A DNA stretch of 64,000 nucleotides from Archivesica marissinica. Lineage: Eukaryota > Mollusca > Bivalvia > Venerida > Vesicomyidae. The stretch is taken from NCBI GenBank assembly GCA_014843695.1, contig CM026400.1, forward strand, positions 12,390,447-12,454,446, written 5' to 3'. Below, piece after piece: positions 7,501 to 19,546 of this stretch. Within the stretch, counting starts at the first letter, position 1, and each line of letters starts with the position of its first letter. Made by a program: the position numbers and the translations under genes. The notes under the pieces were generated by a model that was given only the letters and a program-made list of their open reading frames with translations, did not search any database and was not told the origin of the DNA.

Positions 7501-10500
7501 ACTGTAAGACACTGTGTGTTGCCGGTCTCATGGTACTGTAGGACACTGTGTGCTGCCATCTCGAAGTACTGTAAGACACTGTGTGTTGCCGGTCTCGGTG
7601 TACTGTAAGGCACTGTGTGTTGCCGGTCTGGTCTCGAGTTACTGTACGAAACTGTATGTTGCCGGTCTCGATGTACTTTAAAACACTGTGTGTTGCCGGT
7701 CTCGAGGTACTGTAAGACACTGTATGTTGTCGGTCTCGAGGTACAGAAAAACAATGTGTGTTGCCGATCTCGATGTACTGTAAGTTACTGTGTGCTGCCG
7801 GTCTCGAGGTACTGTACGACACTGTGTGTTTCCGGTCTCGAGGTACAGTAAGACACTGTATGTTGTTGGTCTCGAGGTACAGAAAAACAATGTGTGTTGC
7901 CGATCTCGATGTACTGTAAGTTACTGTGTGCTGCCGGTCTCGAGGTACTGTAAGACACTGTGTGTTACCGGTCTCGTGGTACTGTAAGACATTGTGTATT
8001 GCCGGTCTCGCGGTACTGTAAGACATTGTGTGTTGCCGGTCTCGCGGCCCTGTAAGACACTGTGTGTTACCGGTCTCGCGGTACTGTAATACACTGTATG
8101 TTGCCGGTCTCGAGGTACTGTAAGACACTGTGTGTTGCCGGTCTCGAGGTACTGTAAGACACTGTTTGTTGCCGGTCTCGCGGTACTGTAATACACTGTG
8201 TGTTGCCGGTCTCGCGGTACTGTAATACACTGTGTGTTGCCGGTCTCGAGGTACTGTAAGACACTGTGTGTTGCCGGTCTCGCGGTACTGTAAGACACTG
8301 TGTGTTGCCGGTCTCGCGGTACTGTAAGACACTGTGTGTTGCCGGTCTCGTGGTACTGTAAGACATTGTGTGTTGCCGGTCTCGCGGTACTGTAGGACAC
8401 TGTGTGTTGCCGGTCTCGAGGTATTGTAAGACACTGTGTGTTGCCGGTCTCGCGGTACTGTAAGACACTGTGTGTTGCCGATCTCGCGGTACTGTAAGAC
8501 ACCTTGTGTTGCCGGTCTCGAGGTATTGTAAGACACTGTGTGTTGCCGGTCTCGCGGTACTGTAAGACACTATGTGTTGCCGGTCCCGAGGTACTGTAAG
8601 ACACTGTGTGTTGCCTGTCTCGTGGTACTGTAAGACACTGTGTGTTGCCGTCTCGAAATACTGTAAGACACTGTGTATTGCCGGTCTCGCGGTACTGTAA
8701 GACACTGTGTGTTGCCGGTCTCATGGTACTGTAGGACACTGTGTGCTGCGGTCTCGAAGTACTGTAAGACACTGTGTGTTGCCGGTCTCGCGGTACTGTA
8801 AGAGACTGTGTGTTGCCGGTCTCATGGTACTGTAAGACACTGTGTGTTGCCGGTCTCGGTGTACTGTAAAACACTGTGTGTTGCCGGTCTCGAGGTAATG
8901 TATGGCACTGTGTGTTGCCAGTCTCGAGGTACTGTAAGACACTGTGTGTTGCCGGTCTCGCGGTACTGTAAGAAACTATGTGTTGCCGGTCTCGACGTAC
9001 TGTAAGACACTGTGTGTTGCCGGTCTCGATGTACTATAAGGTACTGTGTGCTGCCGGTCTCGAGGTATTGTAAGACACTGTGTGTTGCCAGTCTCGATGT
9101 ACTGTATGGCACTTTGTGTTGCCGGTCTCGCGGTATTGTAAGACACTATGTGTTGCCGGTCTCGGTGTACAGTAAGGTACTGTATGTTGCCAGTCTCGCG
9201 GTACTGTAAGACACTGTGTGTTGCCAGTCTCGATGTACTGTAAGGAAATGTGTGTTGCCAGTCTCGCGGTACTGTAAAACACTGTGTGTTTCCGGTCTCG
9301 AGGTACTGTAAGACACTGCATGTTGCCGGTCTCGAGGTACAGTAAGACACTGTATGTTGTCGGTCTCGAGGTACAGAAAAACAATGTGTGTTGCCGATCT
9401 CGATGTACTGTAAGTTACTGAGTGCTGCCGGTATCGAGGTATTGTAAGACACTTTGTGTTGCCGGTCTCGTGGTACTGTAAGACATTGTGTATTGCTGGT
9501 CTCGCGGTACTGTAAGAAATTGTGTGTTGCCGGTCTCGCGGCCCTGTAAAACACAGTGTGTTGCCGATCTCGAGGTACAGCCGGTCTCGCGTTACTGTAT
9601 GACACTGTGTGTTGCCGGTCTCGCGGTACTGTAATACACTGTGTATTGCCGTTCTCGAGGTACTGTAAGAAACTATGTATTGCCGATCTCGACGTACTGT
9701 AAGACACTGTGTGTTGCTGGTCTCGATGTACTGTAAGGCACTGTGTGTTGCCAGTCTCGCGGTAGTGTAAGGCACTGTGTGTTGCCAGTCTCGATGTACT
9801 GTAAGGAAATGTGTGTTGCCCGTCTCGCGGTACTGTAAAACACTGTGTGTTTCCGGTCTCGAGGTACTGTAAGACACTGCATGTTGCCGGTCTCGAGGTA
9901 CAGAAAAACAATGTGTGTTGCCGATCTCGATGTACTGTAAGTTACTGTGTGCTGCCGGTCTCGAGGTACTGTAAGACACTGTGTGTTGCCGGTCTCGTGG
10001 TACTGTAAGACATTGTGTATTGCCGGTCTCGCGGTACTGTAAGACATTGTGTGTTGCCGGTCTCGCGGTACTGTAAGACACTGTGTGTTGCCGGTCTCGC
10101 GGTACTGTAATACACTGTATGTTGCCGGTCTCGAGGTATTGTAAGACACTGTATGTTGCCGGTCTCGAGGTACTGTAAGAAACTGAGTGTTGCCGGTCTC
10201 GCGGTACTGTAAGACACTGTGTGTTGCTGGTCTCGGTGTACTGTAAGGCACTGTGTGTTGCCGGTCTCGTGGTACTGTAAGACATTGTGTAATGCCGGTC
10301 GCGCGGTACTGTAAGACATTGTGTGTTGCCTGTCTCACGGTACGGTAAGACATTATGTGTTGCCTGTCTCGTGGTAATGTAAGACATTGTGTATTGCCGG
10401 TCTCGCGGTACTGTAATACACTGTGCGCTGCCGGTCTAGCTCTAATGTAAGACATTGTGTATTGCCGGTCTCGCGGTACTGTAAGACAATGTGTGCTGCC

Positions 10501-13500
10501 GGCCTCGAGGTACTGTAAGACACTGTGTGTTGCCGGTCTCGAGGTACTGTATGACACTGTGTATTGCCGGTCTCGCGGTACTGTAAGTCAATTTGTATTG
10601 CCGGTCTCGCGGTACTGTAAGACACTGGGTATTGCCAGTCTCGAGGTACTGTTAGACAGGGTGTGTTGCCGGTTTCGATGCACTATAAGACACTGTGCGT
10701 TGCCAGTCTCGAGGTACTGTAAGACACTGTGTGTTGCCAGTCTCAAGGTAATGTAGGACACTGTATGTTGCCGGTCTCGAGGTATTGTAAGACACTGTGT
10801 GTTGCCGGTCTCGCAGTACTGTAAGACACTGTATGTTGCCGGTCTCGAGGTATTGTAAGACACTGTGCGTTGCCGGTCTCGCGGTACTGTAAGACTCTGT
10901 ATGTTGCCGGTCTCGAGGTATTGTAAGACACTGTGTGTTGCTGGTCTCGTGGTACTGTAAGACACTGTGTGTTGCCGGTCTCGCGATACTGTAGGACACT
11001 GTATGTTGCCGGTCTCGAGGTATTGTAAGACACTGTGTGTTGCCGGTCTCGAGGTACTGTAAGACACTGTGTGTTGCCGGTCTCGCGGTACTGTAAGACA
11101 CTGTGTGTTGCCGGTCTCGCGGTACTGTAAGACACTGTATGTTGCCGGTCTCGCGGTACTGTAAGGCATTGTTTGTTGCCGGTCTCGCGGTACTGTAAGA
11201 CATTGTGTGTTGCCGGTCTCGCGGTACTGTAAGACACTGTGTGTTGCCGGTCTCGATGTACTGTAAGGCACTGTTTGCTGCCGGTCTCGCGGTACTGTAT
11301 GACACTGTGTGTTGCCTGTCTCGAGGTACTGTAAGACACTGTGTGTTGCCGGTCTCGAGGTACAGTAAGACACTGTATGTTGTCGGTCTCGAGGTATAGA
11401 AAAACAATGTGTGTTGCCGATCTAGATGTACTGTAAGTTACTGTGTGCTGCCGGTCTCGAGGTACTGTAAGACACTGTGTGTTGCCGGTCTCGAGGTACT
11501 GTAAGACACTGTGTATTGCCGGTCTCGCGGTACTGTAAGACACTGTGTATTGCCGGTCTCGCGGTACTGTAAGACAATGTGTGCTGCCGGCCTCGAGGTA
11601 CTGTAAGACATTGTGTGTTGCCGGTCTCGAGGTACTGTAAGACACTGTGTATTGCCGGTCTCGCGGTACTGTATGACACTGTGTATTGCCGGTCTCGCGG
11701 TACTGTAAGACAATGTGTGTTGCCTGTCTCGAGGTACTGTAAGGCACTGTGTGTTGCCTATCTCGCGGTACTGTAAGACACTGTGTGCTGCCAGTCTCGC
11801 GGTATTGTAAGACACTGTGTGTTGCCGGTCTCGATGTACTGTAAGGCACTGTGTGTTTCCAGACTCGCGGTACTGTAAAACACTGTGTGTTGCCGTTCTC
11901 GAGGTACTGTAAGATACTATGTGTTGCCGGTCTTGAGGTACTGTAAGACACTGTGTGTTGTCGGTCTCGAGGTACTGTAAAGCACTGTGTGTTGCCGGTC
12001 TCGCGGTACTGTAAGAGACTGTGTGTTGCCGATCTCGGGGTACTGTAAGGCACTGTGTGTTGCCAGTCTCGCGGTACTGTAAGGCACTGTGTGTTGCCAG
12101 TCTCGATGTACTGTAAGGAAATGTGTGTTGCCAGTCTCGCGGTACTGTAAGACACTGTGTGTTGCCGGTCTCGAGGTACTGTAAGACACTGTGTGTTGCC
12201 GGTCTCGAGGTACTGTAAGACACTGTGTGTTGCCGCTCTCGAGGTACTGTAAGACACTGTGTGTTGCCGGTCTCGCGGTACTGTAAGACACTGTGTGTTG
12301 CCGGTCTCGCGGTACTGTAAGACACTGTGTGTTGCGGTCTCGAGGTACTGTAAGACACTGTGTTGCCGGTCTCGCGGTACTGTAAGACACTGTGTGTTGC
12401 CGGTCTCGAGGTACTGTAAGGCATTGTGTGGTGCCGGTCTCGATGTACTGTAAGACACTGTGTGTTGCCGGTCTCGAGGTACTGTAAGACACTGCGTGTT
12501 GCCGGTCTCGAGGTACTGTAAGATAGTGTGTGTTGCCGGTGTCGATGTACTGTAAGGCACTGTGTGTTGCCTGTCTCGAGGTACTGTAAGAAACTGTGTG
12601 TTGCCGGTCTCGCGGTACTGTAAGACACTGTGTGTTGCCGGTCTCGAGGTACTGTAAGACACTGTATGTTGCCGGTCTCGAGGTACTGTAAGACAATGTG
12701 TGTTGCCGGTCTCGAGGTACTGTAAGTCACTGTGTGTTGCCGGTCTCGAGGTACTGTAAGACACTGTGTGTTGCCGGTCTCGAGGTACTGTAAGACACTG
12801 TGTGTTGCCGGTCTCGCGGTACTGTAAGACATTGTGTGTTGCCGGTCTCGCGGTACTGTAAGACACTGTGTGTTGCCGGTCTCGCGGTACTGTAAGACAC
12901 TGTGTGTTGCCGGTCTCGTGGTACTGTAAGGCACTGTGTGTTGCCGGTCTCGTGGTACTGTAAGACATTGTGTATTGCCGGTCGCGCGGTACTGTAAGAC
13001 ATTGTGTGTTGCCTGTCTCACGGTACGGTAAGACATTATGTGTTGCCTGTCTCGTGGTAATGTAAGACATTGTGTATGGTTGGGTACTGTAAGACACTGT
13101 GTGTGCCGGTCTCGCGGTACTGTAAGACATTGTGTATTGCCGGTCTCGCGGTACTGTAAGACAATGTGTGCTGCCGGCCTCGAGGTACTGTAAGACACTG
13201 TGTGTTGCCGGTCTCGAGGTACTGTAAGACACTGTGTATTGCCGGTCTCGCGGTACTGTAAGACACTGTATATTGCCGGTCTCGCGGTACTGTAAGACAC
13301 TGTGTATTGCCAGTCTCGAGGTTCTTTTAGACAGGGTGTGTTGCCGGTTTCGATGCACTATAAGACACTGTGCGTTGCCAGTCTCGAGGTACTGTAAGAC
13401 ACTGTGTGTTGCCAGTCTCGAGGTAATGTAAGACACTGTATGTTGCCGGTCTCGAGGTATTGTAAGACACTATGTGTTGCCGGTCTCGCGGTACTGTAAT

Positions 13501-16500
13501 ACACTGTATGTTGCCGGTCTCGAGGTATTGTAAGACACTGTGTGTTGCCGGTCTCGCGGTACTGTAAGACACTGTATGTTGCCGGTCTCGAGGTATTGTA
13601 AGACACTGTGTGTTGCTGGTCTCGCGGTACTGTAAGACACTGTGTGTTGCCGGTCTCGCGGTACTGTAGGACACTGTATGTTGCCGGTCTCGAGGTATTG
13701 TAAGACACTGTGTGTTGCCGGTCTCGAGGTACTGTAAGACACTGTGTGTTGCCGGTCTCGCGGTACTGTAAGACACTGTGTGTTGCCGGTCTCGCGGTAC
13801 TGTAAGACACTGTATGTTGCCGGTCTCGCGGTACTGTAAGGCATTGTGTGTTGCCGGTCTCGCGGTACTGTAAGACATTGTGTGTTGCCGGTCTCGATGT
13901 ACTGTAAGGCACTGTGTGCTGCCTGTCTCGTGGTACTGTAAGACACTGTGTGTTGCCTGTCTAGAGGTACTGTAAGGCACTGTGTGTTGCCGATCTCGCG
14001 GTACTGTAAGACACTGTGTGCTGCCAGTGTCGCGGTATTGTAAGACACTGTGTGTTGCCGTTCTCGATGTACTGTACGGCAATGTGTGTTGCCAGTCTCG
14101 GGGTACTGTAAAACACTGTGTGCTGCAGGTCTCGAGGTACTGTAAGATACTATGTGTTGCCGATCTTGAGGTACTGTAAGACACTGTTTGTTGTCGGTCT
14201 CGAGGTACTGTAAAGCACTGTGTGTTGCCGGTCTCGCGGTACTGTAAGAGACTGTGTGTTGCCGATCTCGGTGTACTGTAAGGCACTGTGTGTTGCCAGT
14301 CTCGCGGTACTGTAAGGCACTGTGTGTTGGCAGTCTCGATGTACTGTAAGGAAATGTGTTTTGCCAGTCTCGCGGTACTGTAAAACACTGTGTGTTTCCG
14401 GTCTCGAGGTACTGTAAAACACTGCATGTTGCCGGTCTCGAGGTACAGTAAGACACCGTAAGTTGTTGGTCTCGAGGTATAGAAAAACAATGAGTGTTGC
14501 CGATCTAGATGTACTGTAAGTTACTGTGTGCTGCCGGTCTCGAGGTACTGTAAGACACTGTGTGTTGCCGGTCTCGTGGTACTGTAAGACATTGTGTATT
14601 GCCGGTCTCGCGGTACTGTAAGACATTGTGTTTTGCCGGTCTCGCGGTACTGTAAAACACTGTCTTGCCGGTCTCGCGGTACTGTAAGACACTGTGTGTT
14701 GCCGGTCTCGTGGTACTGTAAGACATTGTGTATTGCAGGTCGAGCGGTACTGTAAGACATTGTGTGTTGCCTGTCTCACGGTACGGTAAGAGATTATGTG
14801 TTGCCTGTCTCATGGTAATGTAAGATATTGTGTATTTCCGGTCTCGCGGTACTGTAATACACTGTGTGCTGCCGGTCTCGCGGTACTGTAAGACATTGTG
14901 TATTTCCGGTCTCACGGTACTGTAAGACAATGTGTGCTGCCGGCCTCGAGGTACAGTAAGACACTGTGTGTTGCCGGTCTCGAGGTACTGTAAGACACTG
15001 TGTATTGCCTGTCTCGCGGTACTGTAATACACTGTATATTACCGGTCTCGCGGTACTGTAAGACACTGTGTATTGCCAGTCTCGAGGATCTTTTAGACAG
15101 GGTGTGTTGCCGGTTTCGATGCACTATAAGACACTGTGCGTTGCCAGTCTCGAGGTACTGTAAGACACTGTGTGTTGCCAGTCTCGAGGTAATGTAAGAC
15201 ACTGTATTTTGCCGGTCTCGATGTATTGTAAGACACTATGTGTTGCCGGTCTCGCGGTACTGTAATACACTGTATGTTGCCGGTCTCGAGGTATTGTAAG
15301 ACACTGTGTGTTGCCGGTCTCGCGGTACTGTAAGACACTGTATGTTGCCGGTCTCGAGGTATTGTAAGACACTGTGTTTTGCTGGTCTGGCGGTACTGTA
15401 AGACTCTGTGTGTTGCCGGTCTCGCGGTACTGTAGGACACTGTATGTTGCCGGTATCGAGGTATTGTAAGACAGTGTGTGTTGCCGGTCTCGAGGTACTG
15501 TAAGACACTGTGTGTTGCCGGTCTCGCAGTTCTGTAAGACACTGTGTGTTGCCCGTCTCGCGGTACTGTAAGACACTGTATGTTGCCGGTCTCGCGGTAC
15601 TGTAAGGCATTGTGTGTTGCCGGTCTCGCGGTACTGTAAGACACTGTGTGTTGCCGGTCTCGAGGTACTGTAAGACACTGTGTGTTGCCGGTCTCGAGGT
15701 ATTGTAAGACACTGTGTGTTGCCGGTCTCGAGGTACTGTAAGACACTGTGTGTTGCCGGTCTCGCGGTACTGTAAGACACTGTGTGTTGCCGGTCTCGCG
15801 GTACTGTAAGACACTGTATGTTGCCGGTCTCGCGGTACTGTAAGGCATTGTGTGTTGCCGGTCTCGCGGTACTGTAAGACATTTTGTGTTGCCGGTCTCG
15901 ATGTACTGTAAGGCACTGTGTGCTGCCTGTCTTGCGGTACTGTAAGACACTGTGTGTTGCCTGTCTAGAGGTACTGTAAGGCACTGTGTGTTGCCGATTT
16001 CGCGGTACTGTAAGACACTGTGTGCTGCCAGTGTCGCGGTATTTTAAGACACTGTGTGTTGCCGTTCTCGATGTACTGTTAGGCACTGTGTGTTGCCAGT
16101 CTCGCGGTACTGTAAAACACTGTGTGTTGCCGGTCTCGAGGTACTGTAAGACACTTTTTGTTGTCGGTCTCGAGGTACTGTAAAGCACTGTGTGTTGCCG
16201 GTCTCGCGGTACTGTAAGAGACTGTGTGTTGCCGATCTCGGTGTACTGTAAGGCACTGTGTGTTGCCAGTCTCACGGTACTGTAAGGCACTGTGTGTTGC
16301 CAGTCTCGATGTACTGTAAGGAAATGTGTTTTGCAAGTCTCGCGGTACTGTAAAACACTGCATGTTGCCGGTCTCGAGGTACAGTAAGACACTGTAACTT
16401 GTTGGTCTCGAGGTATAGAAAAACAATGTGTGCTGCCGGTCTCGAGGTACTGTAAGACACTGTGTGTTGCCGGTCTCGAGGTACTGTAAGACACTGTGAC

Positions 16501-17179
16501 TTGTTGGTCTCGCGGTATTGTAAAACAATGTGTGTTGCCGGTCTCGAGGTACTGTAAGACACTGTGTGTTGCCGGTCTCGTGGTACTGTAAGACATTGTG
16601 TATTGCCGGTCTCGCGGTACTGTAAGACATTGTGTTTTGCCGGTCTCGAGGTACTGTAAGACATTGTTATTGCCGGTCTCGCGGTACTGTAAGACACTGT
16701 GTGTTGCCGGTCTCGAGGTACTGTAAGACACTGTGTGTTGCCGGTCTCGCGGTACTGTAAGATATTGTTATTGCCGGTCTCGCGGTACTGTAAGACAATG
16801 TGTGTTGCCGATCTCAAGGTACTGTAAGGCATTGTGTGTTGCCTGTCTCGTGGTACTGTAAGGCATTGTGTGTTGCCGATCTCGATGTACTGTAAGACAT
16901 TGTTTGTTGCCGGTCTTGAGGTACTGTAAGGCACTGTGTGTTGCCGGTCTCGTGGTACTTAGACACTATGTGTTGCCGGTCTCGAGGTACTGTAAGACAC
17001 CGTGTGTTGCCGGTCTCGCGGTACTGTAAGATATTGTTATTGCCGGTCTCGCGGTACTGTAAGACAATGTGTGTTGCCGATCTCAAGGTACTGTAAGGCA
17101 TTGTGTGTTGCCTGTCTCGTGGTACTGTAAGGCATTGTGTGTTGCCGATCTCGATGTACTGTAAGACACTGTGTGTTGT
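4510..17179 (+). repeat. 34-bp minisatellite, left array (about 370 units)
   Basis: The unit core is TTGCCGGTCTCGAGGTACTG and the period is 34 bp; for example 6673-6842 shows consecutive near-consensus units. Units differ at a few repeated positions: CGAGG, CGCGG, CGATG or CGTGG before TAC; CCGG or CCAG; TGTGTG, TGTATG or TGTGTA; AAGACAC, AAGGCAC or AAGACAT. On the minus strand the consensus has no stop codon in any of its three frames, so overlapping open frames of up to 897 codons appear (10743-13436); these are by-products, not genes. Irregular units with AGAAAAACAATG recur (7745, 7885, 9375, 9903, 11398, 14481 and 16415 approximately), marking higher-order duplication. A damaged stretch lies at 6920-7080. 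Confidence 0.97.
6920..7080. other. Indel-rich stretch in the left 34-bp array
   Basis: Units here lack single bases (CGGGTACTG, CGAGTACTG, GTAAGCACTG), and 7030-7076 degenerates into a T/G-rich run that fits no unit. This looks like poor consensus or a local rearrangement. Confidence 0.5.
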
Positions 17180-17530
17180 CGTATGCTCAATATCAGTGTA
17201 CTAAGTTCTACCTCATTACTTTAAAATCGTGTTATGTTTATTTATTATCGCTCCGGAATCCCTCGTTAGCCACACCCCTGATTAGAGATACTGGTGGATG
17301 TGTTATTAAGGGGATAGTGCAATAATACAGACACAGTCCCAGTCCCAGTCCCGCGACTCCTAGTTTGTATACGACTCCAAGTATCATCTGAAAGATGCAT
17401 ATTCTCCCCAGATATGTTCCGGTGGAGGGGGGGCGGGTACACCCACTTAGCAAAATCATGCAACCCCCCCCCTAACGCCATTCCATGACCCGACCCTGGA
17501 GTAAGGTGATAACATTGTTAACTAGGTGGA
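17180..17530. other. Unique AT-rich segment of the left arm
   Basis: No gene is seen. It contains a small CAGTCCCAGTCCC repeat at 17334-17352 and C/G runs at 17425-17473; its mirror is 36032-36380. Confidence 0.55.
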
Positions 17531-17744
17531 AAAAATGATAGCGCAGTGGTAGCGCGTTCGAAATGCCCGGAGTTCGAGCACAGCTGGAGCCGTTACGATT
17601 GTGTCCTTAGGCAATGCATTTAATTTACGTTGCCTCTTCTCTCCCCCCTCGTGGCGTTGGATTCCGTCAGGAATGAGGTATCGAGAGTGATAACTATTAA
17701 GTTGTAAGAACTTGTTTCGCAATCGAGCTAAAATAAATTTGGAT
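17531..17744 (+). mobile_element. tRNA-derived SINE, family D (left arm copy)
   Basis: The head has the A box TAGCGCAGTGGTAGCGCG and the B box GGAGTTCGAGCAC. The body contains TTACGATTGTGTCCTTAGGC and a C/T-rich CTTCTCTCCCCCC, and the 3' tail reads ACTTGTTTCGCAATCGAGCT then AAAATAAA. Other copies are at 26508-26728, 26828-27048 and 30160-30283 (minus), and the mirror is at 35818-36031. Confidence 0.8.
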
Positions 17745-18050
17745 AAGTTTATAAACTAATTATTAACTCGAATCTTCTGGGTCATATAACCCAACAGTTG
17801 CTGCTGTAAATCGGAGAAGAATATATCTCGAAGAATAAGTCTGCCAATGGCATCATTGCAAAAAACAGAAACTTGTTTACCATGTCTATTACATACGATA
17901 AGACGCGTTTCAACTTAATTGATTGAAATTCTGAGATGATCGTTTTCCTCGCGCAGAATGCGGTAAGCGAGTGCATTTTCTGGCCGAACCGGATATCTAT
18001 ATAAGATGCATTGTGGGTATATCGCGGTAATAGCCATTACAACTATAATA
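17745..18050. other. Unique segment of the left arm
   Basis: No gene or repeat is recognised. A 13-bp sequence GGGTATATCGCGG at 18015-18027 recurs at 18422-18434. Confidence 0.5.
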
Positions 18051-18268
18051 CAGTGGTCCAGTGGTCCAGTCGTAGAGCGTCGGATTTGGAATCGAACGGT
18101 CCCGGGTTCGATACTCGGTCAGGCCACGTATGTAGTGTCATTGAGCAAGGCACCTCACACACATTACTTAGTACTGGTTAATAACCACTTAGGTCGGCTA
18201 AGCCTGGTCAGAGAAACATGTATACGTCCCCGAGAGGGGTTTGACTTTAATGGAACATACATACATAC
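18051..18268 (+). mobile_element. tRNA-derived SINE, family A (left arm copy)
   Basis: The head is at about 18058-18126 with GTCGTAGAGCGTCGGATTTG and the B-box stretch CCGGGTTCGATACTCGG. The body with GTGTCATTGAGCAAGGCACC follows, then the 3' region with CGTCCCCGAGAGGGG and the tail ACATACATACATAC. A 9-bp duplication (GTGGTCCA.. twice) lies at its 5' edge. The open frame 18006-18410 runs through this SINE and is not a gene. Confidence 0.82.
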
Positions 18269-18554
18269 TTTTATGTACCTGCATAGAATCCTCATTTGGC
18301 TTCATCCTATGACTTCTCCACTTCAACATTACACAGACGAAGTTCTAATACTATTGGGAATCACTTGTGTTTATCATAGTTTTGCCGGCATCGTATCAGC
18401 AGTTACGTAAAGAGTATTTCCGGGTATATCGCGGCAAATGACCCGATGCCATGATTTGGGTGTTTATACAAAGGTAGTCATAATGAATTATGTGAGTATT
18501 TAATAGAGACCTTAGTCTATATAATATGTAAGTCTACCAGTAAATTTATTATTT

Positions 18555-18660
18555 TAACATGAATAGATAGATATATAGATAGATAACTTTATTTCATATC
18601 CAATAGGTCAGTATGACCTATGAGGTACAACAATTTACAAACACGAACAACAAATAGTGG
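18555..18660 (-). repeat. Retroposon 3' end with (GATA)n tail
   Basis: On the minus strand AAATAAAGTTATC runs into a TATC repeat, a typical LINE/SINE 3' end. Just before it lies the perfect 8-bp inverted pair ATAGGTCA and TGACCTAT with three bases between. The mirror is at about 34915-34995. Confidence 0.55.
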
Positions 18661-18759
18661 TGACAAATCTTGCGGCGAAGGCATAGTATGCATTGTAACG
18701 ATGTTATTATTCAATTTTAAAATGAATAATAAGAATAGACTAGTATACCAATGTTCATA

Positions 18760-18990
18760 ATTTATATATCAAACCTGCATTTACTTCCATTAAGGATATC
18801 ACAGAGTACCACAGGTCGATTGGGCTTATCCCTACCCCCACTACTGATTTGACATTCTTCCTTGGGTAAACACTGTTTGGCATATAATGTATATAGTATA
18901 CCTGCATGCACAAGATGAATACAGATTGAACACTTATATAATGGGATTGAAGGCCTACTGGAGTTCAATAAACTATGTCTATGTCTAGAA
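18760..18990 (+). repeat. Retroposon-like fragment ending in a (CTATGT)n tail
   Basis: The 3' end reads GTTCAATAAACTATGTCTAT followed by GTCTAG, a polyadenylation-like signal and simple tail as in CR1/L2-type elements. The upstream ~180 bp show no recognisable domain. The mirror is at 34568-34799. Confidence 0.4.
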
Positions 18991-19008
18991 TATGCGATAT
19001 CACATAAC

Positions 19009-19036
19009 TATATAGATAGATAGATAACTTTATTTC
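19009..19036. repeat. Short GATA/TAGA microsatellite at a retroposon end
   Basis: ATATAGATAGATAGATAACT followed by TTATTT is the same tail type as at 18555. The mirror is at about 34523-34551. Confidence 0.55.
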
Positions 19037-19056
19037 CTCCACTGCCTATCCGAATA

Positions 19057-19130
19057 GCAAACAACTGTCAACATAGATCATGATCAGACGCGGCGTTATG
19101 CCGCGGCTGATCTGGATCTATGTTGCTTGC
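19057..19130. mobile_element. Hairpin mini-element (about 74 bp)
   Basis: The ends GCAAACAACTGTCAACATAG and CTATGTTGCTTGC are imperfect inverted repeats, and the inside pairs further (GATCATGATCAG with CTGATCTGGATC; CGCGGC with GCCGCG). The same hairpin type is found twice inside the TTAA-flanked MITE at 20599-20836. The mirror is at 34429-34503. Confidence 0.65.
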
Positions 19131-19189
19131 GCATGCTCTCAATTTAGTCGGCGCCGAAAGATTTAACCATATTTTATTGCAAATCAATA

Positions 19190-19330
19190 GTACATATGTC
19201 ATACACATAAAGATACAATGCATAGCATGAACATACAAATGGTTTGGGCCACAAGTTTAAAATAGCAACATTAGAAAACGGCCGCACCAGAACACAACTA
19301 CTATACATGTATTTGAAAACAATAGGTTTA
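19190..19330. repeat. Dispersed repeat F, copy 1
   Basis: GTCATACACATAAAGATACA begins a block of about 130 bp that recurs at 20988-21120 in the same orientation, including ATGGTTTGGGCCACA and a GCCGCACCAG/GCCACACCAG stretch. A piece of it (ACTTGTGGCCCAACCCATTTG) is also in the 59-bp array at 23449. The mirror is at about 34250-34395. Confidence 0.65.
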
Positions 19331-19546
19331 TAAAATACATCAGTGGAAGCAGTATTCTGCACATTTGGTAGTTACCGGAAGTACGTAGTAACCTAAACTT
19401 ATGATCATAACAGTTGCATTCATAGATATCAGATAGCAGACGCGCGCATCACAACCGGATATGATACAAGGTGCGCGCTGTTGGACTGTCAATAAGTCTG
19501 CAGCATGATACGTACAACTGTCCGGTGCATCGAACAACACTCGGTC
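19331..19546. other. Unique segment
   Basis: No gene or repeat recognised. Confidence 0.45.

Noticed and set aside
10743..13436. 897-codon open frame on the minus strand in the 34-bp array (and dozens of similar frames in both arrays)
   Set aside because: The 34-bp unit lacks stops in all three frames on this strand, so long frames arise automatically and overlap each other. There is no start context, domain or non-repeat exon.
4510..17179. CRISPR array, suggested by repeats near 30-40 bp
   Set aside because: Units follow each other without spacers, variation is by point changes within the unit, and the surroundings are clearly eukaryotic with no cas genes.
18006..18410. 134-codon frame conserved in both palindrome arms
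   Set aside because: It runs through a tRNA-derived SINE; similarity between the arms reflects the duplicated DNA and not protein conservation.
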